Assembly: GCA_049325575.1 (NCBI GenBank)
Contig: JBMOLK010000299.1
Span: 1 to 37,600, forward strand
DNA length: 37,600 nt
Reading direction: 5' to 3'
Source: JBMOLK01 sp049325575
GTDB lineage: Bacteria > Bacillota > Clostridia > Acetivibrionales > Acetivibrionaceae
A model generated the notes under the pieces. That model did no database searches and was not told the DNA's origin. It was given only the letters and a program-made list of their open reading frames with translations. Both the position numbers and the translations under genes were made by a program. Shown one piece after another: positions 1 through 7,690 of this stretch. Each line of letters begins with the position of its first letter. Positions within the stretch are counted from its first letter, which is position 1.

Positions 1-91
1 ACTCAAGTTCTTGGCAACCGAAATGATTATTTCGTTTAATTAGAGGTCTGATTATTTAAATTGGAATATAAATCATTCAACTCGTATGTGA

Positions 92-181
92 AAAAGTTAC
101 ACGACAACTGTCTTGACAAACGGCGTTTATGCCAATAACTATGAATATCTGAAGACTTACTTCAATAGGAGCGGTAAGTAA
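92..181 (+). pseudogene. possible C-terminal remnant of a sigI-type sigma factor gene
   Basis: The frame ending with TAA at 179-181 is open only back to a TGA at 89-91. It encodes about 29 residues ending in NNYEYLKTYFNRSGK. SigI proteins typically end in a short Tyr/Leu-rich segment just upstream of rsgI, so this may be the tail of a disrupted sigI. No sigI-like coding is visible in bases 1-91, and the stretch is too short to be sure. The rsgI ribosome binding site begins on the last base of the TAA, as expected for a sigI-rsgI pair. The alternative is plain intergenic DNA. Confidence 0.3.
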
Positions 182-193
182 GGGGGGACTGTG

Positions 194-2083
194 ATGCTGT
201 ACAAAGGTTTGATATTTAGTTTGAGAAAGAATACGGCATTAGTTGCAACTCCAAATAATGCCTATTATAAGATAGCAAGGAAAGCTACAATGTTTGTAGG
301 ACAGGAAGTAATATTTAAAAAGACAGATATTATTGATTATAAATACGTCATTAAGAAGCTTTCAACTATAGCTGCTTGTGTATGCTTGCTGATTACAATT
401 GCGTTTGTATTTGTCAGGCTGCAGATGCAAAGTATACCGGTACCAAAGGAATTCGCTTTTATAAGCCTCGATATTAATCCAAGCATGGAATTTACAATTG
501 ATGAATTGGAGAATGTCCTAAATGTTGAAAGTCTAAGCAATGACGCAGAGGAGATAACAAAAGAAATAGAGTTTAAAGGAATGAAACTTGACAGTGCAGT
601 AACAAGAGTTGTTGAACTTTGCGAGGAAAAAGAATTTATTGATACTAAAAGTAAAGTGTATTTACTTATTGGTGGTTCTGTCAATTCTGACGCAAAGAAA
701 GGAACGGATAAGGCAAAAAGTAACGATAAATTAAGCAAAATATTAAACGAATTAAAAGAGAGTTTGGAAAAAACATATTCTGGAGAACAGGAGATTATAG
801 CAATTAAATCTAGTCCTGAAAATAGGGAAGCGGCCAGGGAAAATAACATTTCTCAAGGAAAGTATGCCGTTTACTCTGAGCTAATCAGGTTGGGAAAAGA
901 GATTACTGTGGAAGAGATAAAAGGTACTGATATGAAAGATCTCTTGAAGGCTTATATTGAATTGAATGGAAGTGTAACTGCATCACCATACCCAACTTTA
1001 ACACCAGCAGCAGCTATGAGCATAGAGCCAACTATAATGCCAACTATAACTTCAGATTTGACTGCAACTCCTGCAATAACACCAACATTAACACAAGTAC
1101 CGACAATAACCCCAACGACAGCACCAACAATAAGAATGCCGACTACAACACCAACAAGGACACCAGCACTGACTACAACACCTGCAAAAATGCCGACACC
1201 AGGTATTGTATCAACACAAAGACCTACTGACAATAGCGTTGATGGATATGCACTAGGTACAACCGGCGGAGCTGGCGGAACTTCAGTCACTGTTGCAAAT
1301 GCATCAGATCTAATATTAGCCGCTGGATCATCTTCGAAAATGATTATCACTGTTTCTGGCAGTATAGATCTAGGGGCGACTCCACTTAGAGTAAAGTCCG
1401 ACAAAACCATACAAGGCAAAGACTCAAGCAGCACTATTAAAGGAAATATCTCCATTAGCAATGTCAGTAATGTAATTATCAAAAACCTCAACATAACGAA
1501 TCCCTCCGGTGCAGGCAGCGGGGATGGTATTGAAGTTTCTGAAAGCACCAAAGTCTTCATTACCAAATGTACCTTTACTGACTGTGCAGATGGTTCATTG
1601 GATATCGTAAGGGGATCAGATTATGTTACTGTTTCATGGTGCCGGTTCCGTGACAATACCCCAAGCCTCATCGGTAACGGGGATAACGTTACAACTGATG
1701 CTGGAAAGCTTCATGTAACCATGCACCATAACTGGTATGACAGCGGATGTAAGCAAAGAATGCCCCGTGTACGTTACGGACAGGTGCACCTATATAACAA
1801 TTACTATGGTGCTTCTGGAAGTGACTACAATGTTGGTGTAGGTGTTTATAGTCAGATACTGGTTGAAAACTGCTATTTTGATAATCAAAGAACAGCTTGG
1901 AACAATATGAGTACTAGCAGCAATCAAGGGGAAATCCAATGGAACAGCGGTAATGAATTTGTGAGTACTTCGATTCCTACCTGGGCGCCAAACTCTGACG
2001 TTTTTGACCCCCCATATAGTTATACTTTGGATCCGGGCAGTAATGTTAAAAGCATCGTAACTGCAGGAGCAGGTAACAGATAA
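194..2083 (+). CDS. rsgI: RsgI-like membrane anti-sigma factor with extracellular PL1 pectate lyase domain
   Basis: The protein has 629 residues. Residues 2-50 are an RsgI N-terminal domain (YKGLIFSL...VGQEVIF) that binds a SigI-family sigma factor in the cytoplasm. One membrane segment follows at about 55-76. Next comes the conserved extracellular RsgI segment with SLDINPS at about 91-97 and a charged region to about 255. A Thr/Pro-rich linker spans about 264-345, and a family PL1 pectate lyase domain runs from about 350 to the end. PL1 hallmarks are present: DGSLDI, and RMPRVRYG, whose arginines match the catalytic and substrate-binding arginines of PelC. Family knowledge: RsgI proteins of cellulosomal clostridia sense polysaccharide outside and release an alternative sigma factor; here the ligand would be pectin or polygalacturonate. 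AGGGGGGA at 181-188 favours the ATG at 194 over the GTG at 191. The partner sigI is not intact in this window. Confidence 0.9.
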   Translation: MLYKGLIFSLRKNTALVATPNNAYYKIARKATMFVGQEVIFKKTDIIDYKYVIKKLSTIAACVCLLITIAFVFVRLQMQSIPVPKEFAFISLDINPSMEFTIDELENVLNVESLSNDAEEITKEIEFKGMKLDSAVTRVVELCEEKEFIDTKSKVYLLIGGSVNSDAKKGTDKAKSNDKLSKILNELKESLEKTYSGEQEIIAIKSSPENREAARENNISQGKYAVYSELIRLGKEITVEEIKGTDMKDLLKAYIELNGSVTASPYPTLTPAAAMSIEPTIMPTITSDLTATPAITPTLTQVPTITPTTAPTIRMPTTTPTRTPALTTTPAKMPTPGIVSTQRPTDNSVDGYALGTTGGAGGTSVTVANASDLILAAGSSSKMIITVSGSIDLGATPLRVKSDKTIQGKDSSSTIKGNISISNVSNVIIKNLNITNPSGAGSGDGIEVSESTKVFITKCTFTDCADGSLDIVRGSDYVTVSWCRFRDNTPSLIGNGDNVTTDAGKLHVTMHHNWYDSGCKQRMPRVRYGQVHLYNNYYGASGSDYNVGVGVYSQILVENCYFDNQRTAWNNMSTSSNQGEIQWNSGNEFVSTSIPTWAPNSDVFDPPYSYTLDPGSNVKSIVTAGAGNR

Positions 2084-2144
2084 GATACTTTGTCTACTTA
2101 AATAACTAAAATATGCAGTAATAACATTAAAGAAAATTAAAAGA

Positions 2145-2183
2145 CCCTCACCATTTAAAAATGTGAGGGCTTATTGTTTTATA
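2145..2183 (+). terminator. rho-independent terminator after rsgI
   Basis: CCCTCA (2145-2150) pairs with TGAGGG (2164-2169), extended by CATTT/AAATG beyond one bulged C. A T-rich run follows at 2171-2181. It separates rsgI from the xylose operon. Confidence 0.8.
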
Positions 2184-2246
2184 GGCTTTAACCCTGTAAT
2201 ACCTTCAAAAGTAAAAATATTGCATAATTTAGGTAGAAATAATCCG

Positions 2247-2275
2247 TTCGAATATTGATACATATTCTATATAAT
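2247..2275 (+). promoter_or_regulatory. candidate promoter and operator of the xylose operon
   Basis: A perfect -10 TATAAT lies at 2270-2275. A weak -35 TTCGAA is 17 bp upstream at 2247-2252. The spacer holds an inverted repeat, GAATAT-6 nt-ATATTC (2250-2267), well placed for a repressor such as the ROK protein encoded at 11794. The assignment to a regulator is inference. Confidence 0.5.
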
Positions 2276-2309
2276 TAGTGTATAAAATTTGGATAGGGGG
2301 AGTCAAACA

Positions 2310-3593
2310 ATGGTAAAGAGGCTGTTAAGTACATTACTATCTGCTGCTTTGATTGCATCTTTTATGAGTGGATGCACATCCGGGGGAACAGATACACCGG
2401 CTAATAATTCAAAAACAAGCGAGACAACATTGACACTTTGGAGTATTGCAACAGAAAGTGATGCATTTAGTAACGCGTATAATAAGGCAATAAAAGATTT
2501 TGAGACTGCAAACCCAGGCGTAAAAATTGTTCATGAAACATTTGAAAATGAAGCTTATAAGACTAAAATCAAAACAGCTGTGTCTTCAAACAACTTGCCT
2601 GATCTTTTCTATACATGGGGCGGAGGATTTTCAAAACCATTTGTAGAGTCCGGAAAAGTATTAGCCATTGACAAATATTATACAGGTGAATATAAAGAGC
2701 AGTTATCTGAAGCAGCATTGACCTATGCAACTTATAATGGCAAAATATATGGTTCAACTTATACGACCCCTGTTTCAGCGCTATTTTATAACAAAAAAAT
2801 CTTTGATGAAAATGGACTTAAAGCGCCAGCCACATTCGATGAACTGATACAAGTTTGTGAGAAGCTTATACAAAAAGGTATTACCCCCATCGGTATCAGT
2901 GGAAAGGATACCTGGGTACTGGCTATGACCCATGATGCTTTGACATTAAAGTCTGCAGGTCCAAAAAAGGTAAAGGAAGCACTTAAAAAAGAGGGACAAA
3001 GTTATGATGATCCGGACTTTTTGGAATCTGCAAAGAAATTCAGACAACTCGTTGAAATGGGGGCTTTCCATAAAGGCGCAACTGGATTGTCAAACGATGA
3101 AGCCAGTGCATTATTCTACAGCGGCAAGGTTGCAATGTATACAACAGGAAGCTGGATGGCAGGCTCCATTCAAACCGACCCTGAAAATCCGGCGGATTTT
3201 GATGTAGTACCATTTCCTGTAGTTGGCAGCAATGCAAAAGCAACAGACTTTATGGGTGGTGCCGTCGATACCATTATGGTAAGTGCATCAACAAAAAACC
3301 CTGATCTTGCAGGTAAGGCTGCATTTGAACTCACCAGAAGTATTTCAAAATATTCATATCTTGACGGAGCAGGCCTTGCAGTTTGGAAAAAAGATTATGA
3401 TGACAGTAAAGTAAACCCTATAACTAAAAAGTTGGCTGACTATGCAGCAAATGCAACATCATTTACACTGTGGTTTGATACTATGATGGAAGCTGAAGAT
3501 GCAGGTGAATACTTAACATTACTGCAAGAAATGTATGTTGGTAATATAACTCCTGAAGATTTTGTGAAGTCTATGAAGAAGAACCTGGAATAA
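2310..3593 (+). CDS. ABC transporter sugar-binding lipoprotein (xylo-oligosaccharide type)
   Basis: This 427-residue extracellular solute-binding protein belongs to family 1 (MalE/UgpB-like). It has a lipoprotein signal peptide: MVKRLLST, a hydrophobic core, then lipobox FMSGC with the acylated Cys at about residue 22, followed by a polar Gly/Thr/Asn linker. The mature part starts with TLTLWS and contains the family-typical NPGVKIV and a late GSWMAG ligand-site motif. AGGGGGA at 2295-2301 lies 8 nt before the ATG at 2310 and decides this start over an upstream TTG at 2289. It delivers oligosaccharide to the permeases at 3818 and 4700. Xylo-oligosaccharide specificity is inferred from the xylA, xylB and GH3 genes in the same operon. 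Confidence 0.9.
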   Translation: MVKRLLSTLLSAALIASFMSGCTSGGTDTPANNSKTSETTLTLWSIATESDAFSNAYNKAIKDFETANPGVKIVHETFENEAYKTKIKTAVSSNNLPDLFYTWGGGFSKPFVESGKVLAIDKYYTGEYKEQLSEAALTYATYNGKIYGSTYTTPVSALFYNKKIFDENGLKAPATFDELIQVCEKLIQKGITPIGISGKDTWVLAMTHDALTLKSAGPKKVKEALKKEGQSYDDPDFLESAKKFRQLVEMGAFHKGATGLSNDEASALFYSGKVAMYTTGSWMAGSIQTDPENPADFDVVPFPVVGSNAKATDFMGGAVDTIMVSASTKNPDLAGKAAFELTRSISKYSYLDGAGLAVWKKDYDDSKVNPITKKLADYAANATSFTLWFDTMMEAEDAGEYLTLLQEMYVGNITPEDFVKSMKKNLE

Positions 3594-3626
3594 ATAACGG
3601 TTTTTATGCAAGATGAGGTATAAGTA

Positions 3627-3785
3627 AATCAAACCTTTCAAACAAATGAATATGGCAGGGGTATATTGGAATAAAGTACAATAAATCACTGCCATATTCA
3701 GAGGAACTATATCTTCTTAAAAAATTTTTAGAAGCCAGTCTTTTTAGAAGAATAGTATACTATTCTGTGTTTGAAAGGTTTGATT
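3627..3785 (+). repeat. nested inverted-repeat element between binding-protein and permease genes
   Basis: An 18-bp perfect inverted repeat, AATCAAACCTTTCAAACA (3627-3644) against 3768-3785, encloses three further dyads. The first is TGAATATGGCAG (3647-3658) with its exact complement at 3689-3700; its loop carries an inner TATTG/CAATA pair. The second is a near-palindrome CTTCTTAAAAA...TTTTTAGAAG (3713-3734). The third is an 18-bp perfect palindrome AGAATAGTATACTATTCT (3749-3766). As RNA this would form a closing stem with three hairpin arms, ending 21 nt before the permease ribosome binding site. Such structures between binding-protein and permease genes often stabilise the upstream message or reduce downstream expression; that role is inference here. 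Confidence 0.75.
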
Positions 3786-3817
3786 ATTTTGGGGCAAAGT
3801 CTGATTGGAGGTTTATG

Positions 3818-4699
3818 ATGGAATCTGTAAGGCAAAATAAATTGGCCGTAATATTATTTATATTTCCAGCTTTGCTGTTATTTGCAGTCATTATTATTAT
3901 GCCAATTTTTATGTCAGCCTATTATAGCTTGTTAAAATGGGACGGAATTAACGATGCAAGCTTTATAGGAGTAGATAACTATATAGAATTATTTACAAGT
4001 CAGGTGGCAGGATTTCCAAAAACCATATTAAATGCTCTGCTGCTTGCGGTTTTGTCAGTATTTATCCAGCTGCCCATCTCCCTTGGTCTGGCATTACTGC
4101 TCTCAAAAGGAGTAAAAGGGGAAAAGTTTTTTGTAGCAGTTTTTTTCCTTCCTGTATTGATTTCTACTGTAGTTATTGGACAGCTATGGCTAAAGATTTA
4201 CAATCCGGAATATGGTATTGTAAATGTGGGACTTCAGGCTATGGGGCTTGAAAACTTTACCAGAACCTGGCTTGGAGACCAAAAGACTGCATTGATGGCA
4301 GTATTCATACCTATTATATGGCAGTTTGTCGGATATCACATGCTTCTTATGTATGCCGGGATTAAATCAATTTCACCTGAACTTAGAGAGGCTGCAAAAG
4401 TTGAAGGGGCAACAGAGGGACAGATTGCAAGATATATTATTATTCCAATGATAAAACCTATCATTAAAGTATGTGTAATTTTTGCAGTAACCGGTTCATT
4501 AAAGGCCTTTGACTTAATATATGTATTAACCAATGGTGGGCCTGCTAAAGCCAGTGAGGTTCCAAGTACTTTGATGGTATCAATGATTTTTGACCGGAAC
4601 CGTTATGGATTTGGGAGCGCAATTGCAATTTTAATAATTTTGTTATGCTTCTTTTTTGCAATAGTCATTAAAAAAGCATTTAATACGGAGGTGGATTAA
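3818..4699 (+). CDS. ABC sugar permease, MalF/UgpA type
   Basis: Inner-membrane component of the sugar importer, about 294 residues with six predicted membrane segments. The first is at about residues 9-33 (LAVILFIFPALLLFAVIIIM). The EAA cytoplasmic loop is present near residue 190 (ELREAAKVEGATEGQIARYIIIP), the contact site for the ATPase subunit. GGAGG at 3807-3811 best fits the ATG at 3818. An adjacent ATG at 3815 and a GTG at 3767 are in frame, but the latter lies inside the folded intercistronic element and lacks a ribosome binding site. The stop codon directly abuts the ATG of the next permease gene, so the two are probably translationally coupled. Confidence 0.9.
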   Translation: MESVRQNKLAVILFIFPALLLFAVIIIMPIFMSAYYSLLKWDGINDASFIGVDNYIELFTSQVAGFPKTILNALLLAVLSVFIQLPISLGLALLLSKGVKGEKFFVAVFFLPVLISTVVIGQLWLKIYNPEYGIVNVGLQAMGLENFTRTWLGDQKTALMAVFIPIIWQFVGYHMLLMYAGIKSISPELREAAKVEGATEGQIARYIIIPMIKPIIKVCVIFAVTGSLKAFDLIYVLTNGGPAKASEVPSTLMVSMIFDRNRYGFGSAIAILIILLCFFFAIVIKKAFNTEVD

Positions 4700-5539
4700 A
4701 TGAACATACTTAAAAAAGTAAAAGCAGGTGGGGTTCTAACCTATACAATTTTAGGTATATGGGCAGTGATTAACATTTTTCCACTGTATTGGATGTTTAC
4801 ATTTTCACTTAAAAGCAATAAAGAAATTTTTGGAGATAATATTATAGGCCTGCCGAAAGAATGGCTTTGGACAAACTACCAAAATGCTTTAACAAAAGGC
4901 AATATGGCTTTATATTTCCTAAACAGTGTTATTGTAACAGGCTTTACCATTATACTAACAGTCATACTTTCACTAATGGCTACATATGCATTAACAAGGC
5001 TTGTATGGAAAGGAAGAAAGACAGTAAACAATATTTTTATGCTGGGGCTTACGGTTCCGATACATGCAGCAATTTTACCCGTATTTATAATACTGCAAAA
5101 ATTAAAAATGACAGATTCTTATCAGGCATTGATTATACCTTATACAGCTTTTGCACTGGCCATGTCAATTATGATTTGCGCCGGGTTTATTGTAAATATT
5201 CCAAAAGAGCTGGAGGAGGCAGCATGTATTGACGGGTGCAGTGTGTACGGAATCTTCTTTAGGATCATATTGCCTCTTATGAAGCCTGCACTCTCTACAA
5301 TTGCTATTTTTACATTTTTACAAGCCTGGAATGAGCTGATGTTTGCTGTTATTTTTATTAATGATTCAAAATTCAGAACATTATCCGTAGGTATTCAGAC
5401 ATTATCCGGTGCACATACCACCCGGTGGGGACCTATTGGGGCGGCACTTGTTATTGCCACATTCCCTACTTTGATACTATACTCTTTTATGAGTACAAAA
5501 ATACAAAAAAGCCTGACTATAGGTGCAGTTAAAGGCTAG
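4700..5539 (+). CDS. ABC sugar permease, MalG type
   Basis: Second permease subunit, 279 residues and six predicted membrane segments. It begins with the typical short cytoplasmic tail and a first membrane helix at about 14-33 (TYTILGIWAVINIFPLYWMF). The EAA loop is at about residues 171-190 (ELEEAACIDGCSVYGIFF). The family-typical C-terminus has a final helix and a short basic tail. The start codon follows the previous stop without a gap, and GGAGGTGG lies just upstream inside the previous gene. It forms the transmembrane channel with the 3818 product. No nucleotide-binding subunit is encoded in the operon; a shared MsmK/UgpC-type ATPase elsewhere in the genome is the usual solution. Confidence 0.9.
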   Translation: MNILKKVKAGGVLTYTILGIWAVINIFPLYWMFTFSLKSNKEIFGDNIIGLPKEWLWTNYQNALTKGNMALYFLNSVIVTGFTIILTVILSLMATYALTRLVWKGRKTVNNIFMLGLTVPIHAAILPVFIILQKLKMTDSYQALIIPYTAFALAMSIMICAGFIVNIPKELEEAACIDGCSVYGIFFRIILPLMKPALSTIAIFTFLQAWNELMFAVIFINDSKFRTLSVGIQTLSGAHTTRWGPIGAALVIATFPTLILYSFMSTKIQKSLTIGAVKG

Positions 5540-5552
5540 GGGAGAAGTGTAT

Positions 5553-7661
5553 ATGAAATCAAATGCTTTTTATAGAAAAAAGGCAGAAGAACTGGTGGCA
5601 CAAATGACACTGGAGGAGAAGGCAAGTCAGCTTACATACAATTCTCCTGCTATTGAAAGGCTGGGCATTCCTTCGTACAATTGGTGGAATGAAGCCTTAC
5701 ACGGGGTTGCACGTTCCGGTACTGCCACTGTTTTTCCACAGGCAATCGGTCTTGCTGCCATGTTTGATGATGAATTTTTAATGAAAATCGCAAATGCAAT
5801 CGCCATGGAAGCCAGAGCCAAGTATAATGAAAGTTCAAAGCATGAGGATAGGGATATTTATAAAGGACTCACCATGTGGTCTCCCAATGTAAACATCTTC
5901 AGGGACCCTCGCTGGGGAAGAGGTCATGAAACCTATGGGGAAGATCCCTTTCTTTCAGGAAAACTTGGGGTTGCCTTTATAAAAGGACTCCAGGGAGAAA
6001 AAGACGTGATGCTGACGGCAGCATGTGCAAAGCATTTTGCCGTTCACAGCGGTCCTGAGGATTTACGCCATGAGTTTAATGCAGAGGTTTCAAAGAAAGA
6101 TTTATGGGAAACCTATTTACCTGCATTTGAAGCATGTGTAAAGATCGGTAACGTGGAAGCAGTCATGGGGGCCTACAATAGAACCAATGGGGAGCCCTGC
6201 TGTGGAAGCTACGCCCTGCTTCGGGATATATTAAGGGAGAAATGGGGATTCCAAGGTCATGTAGTGTCAGACTGCTGGGCCATAAAGGATTTCCATATGC
6301 ACCATATGGTCACAAAAACTCCGGTAGAATCAGTGGCGCTGGCTATTGATGCAGGGTGTGACTTAAATTGCGGCAACATGTATATAATGCTGCTTGCTGC
6401 TTTAAAAGAAGGATTAATAACGGAAGAGCACATTACAAGAGCAGCTGTGAGGCTTTATACAACCAGATTTAAGCTGGGACTTTTCGAAGGAAGTGAATTT
6501 GACAGTATCCCTTATGAGGTTGTAGAGTGCAGGGAGCATAAGGAACTAGCCATTGAAGCTGCCAGAAAAAGTGCGGTACTGCTTAAAAATGACGGGGTTT
6601 TACCTATTAACAAAAGTCAGGTGAAAACAATTGGGGTAATTGGACCAAACGCAAACAGCAGGCTTGCATTAAAAGGAAATTACTACGGAACATCCTCAAG
6701 GTATATTACTTTGCTGGAAGGTATTCAGGATGAAGTGGGAGAGGAAGTAAGAGTACTGTACTCAAAGGGCTGTGAACTGGTTAAAGATAGATCGGAAGTA
6801 TTGGCATATGCCGATGACCGGCTTGTGGAGGCTGTAACTGTAGCGGAGCATAGTGATTTGGTCATTTTATGCCTTGGCCTTGATGAAACCATTGAAGGCG
6901 AGGAAGGGGATGAAGGCAATAATTATGCTTCCGGGGATAAAAAAGATTTGGAATTACCGAAGGTGCAAAAGAATCTTCTTGAGAAAATAGTTGGAGTTGG
7001 TAAGCCCACAGTGCTTTGCCTCATGGCGGGAAGTGCAATAAACCTAAGCTATGCACAGGAGTACTGCAATGGTATTTTACTGACCTGGTATCCAGGTGCA
7101 AGAGGCGGGAAAGCTATAGCAGATCTTTTATTTGGAAATACATCACCCTCCGGGAAATTACCTGTTACATTTTATAGATCCCTGGAGAGTTTACCCCCAT
7201 TCACAGACTACTCCATGAAAAACCGGACATATCGCTATATGGAAGAAACTCCACTATATCCATTTGGCTATGGTTTAAGCTATGGTGATGTAGTATTAAA
7301 GCATGCAGAGCTAAATGAAGCTGTAGAGATGGAAAAGGATATAAATATAACTGTAACACTTCAAAATAGAGGAAGCATTGCAGTAGAAGAGGTGGTACAG
7401 GCGTATATTAAAGATGAACAATCCCGGTATGCCGTCAGAAATACAAGCCTGTGCGGGTTTTTGAGAGTTGCCTTGGGGGCTTATGAAGAGAAACAAATTT
7501 CAATGACCATTCCATTTGATTCTTTAAAAGTAGTAAACCAGGAAGGAGAAAAAATACTGGATAGTAAAAAATTTATATTATTTATGGGCGTATCCGCGCC
7601 GGATGAACGAAGTATAGAATTGACAGGAAAAAAACCTGTAAGTATTTCAATTGAATTGTAA
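5553..7661 (+). CDS. GH3 glycoside hydrolase, probable intracellular beta-xylosidase
   Basis: A 702-residue family 3 enzyme without signal peptide, so cytoplasmic. The N-terminal TIM-barrel has the substrate-binding KH at 160-161 (CAKHFAVHSG). The nucleophile is the Asp of HVVSDCWAI, Asp240; the usual SDW is SDC here. The alpha/beta sandwich carries the acid/base region EGEEGDE at about 448-454. A C-terminal fibronectin-III-like domain covers about 600-700. The overall layout matches bacterial GH3 beta-xylosidases of around 700 residues. In this operon it would hydrolyse imported xylo-oligosaccharides to xylose; a beta-glucosidase role cannot be excluded. AGGGGAG at 5538-5544 supports the ATG at 5553 over an in-frame start at 5523 that would overlap the permease gene. 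Confidence 0.88.
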   Translation: MKSNAFYRKKAEELVAQMTLEEKASQLTYNSPAIERLGIPSYNWWNEALHGVARSGTATVFPQAIGLAAMFDDEFLMKIANAIAMEARAKYNESSKHEDRDIYKGLTMWSPNVNIFRDPRWGRGHETYGEDPFLSGKLGVAFIKGLQGEKDVMLTAACAKHFAVHSGPEDLRHEFNAEVSKKDLWETYLPAFEACVKIGNVEAVMGAYNRTNGEPCCGSYALLRDILREKWGFQGHVVSDCWAIKDFHMHHMVTKTPVESVALAIDAGCDLNCGNMYIMLLAALKEGLITEEHITRAAVRLYTTRFKLGLFEGSEFDSIPYEVVECREHKELAIEAARKSAVLLKNDGVLPINKSQVKTIGVIGPNANSRLALKGNYYGTSSRYITLLEGIQDEVGEEVRVLYSKGCELVKDRSEVLAYADDRLVEAVTVAEHSDLVILCLGLDETIEGEEGDEGNNYASGDKKDLELPKVQKNLLEKIVGVGKPTVLCLMAGSAINLSYAQEYCNGILLTWYPGARGGKAIADLLFGNTSPSGKLPVTFYRSLESLPPFTDYSMKNRTYRYMEETPLYPFGYGLSYGDVVLKHAELNEAVEMEKDINITVTLQNRGSIAVEEVVQAYIKDEQSRYAVRNTSLCGFLRVALGAYEEKQISMTIPFDSLKVVNQEGEKILDSKKFILFMGVSAPDERSIELTGKKPVSISIEL

Positions 7662-7690
7662 TTTAAGGGGATAGTGATCCAAAAGAAGCC

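Noticed and set aside
113..146. Promoter with a perfect TTGACA upstream of rsgI
   Set aside because: No acceptable -10 is found 16-18 bp downstream; the best hexamer at 17 bp (TAACTA) matches poorly. The box also lies inside the possible sigI remnant.
952..1566. Open frame on the minus strand of about 200 codons
   Set aside because: It is the shadow of the Thr/Pro-repeat linker and start of the PL1 domain of rsgI; Val/Gly repeats mirror the codon repeats, and no ribosome binding site is present.
3627..3785. MITE-type mobile element
   Set aside because: Terminal inverted repeats are present, but no target-site duplication is visible at the ends and no second copy occurs in the window.
3767..3817. 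Longer GTG start for the first permease
   Set aside because: The GTG lies inside the folded element, lacks a ribosome binding site and adds residues atypical for the family; GGAGG fits ATG 3818.
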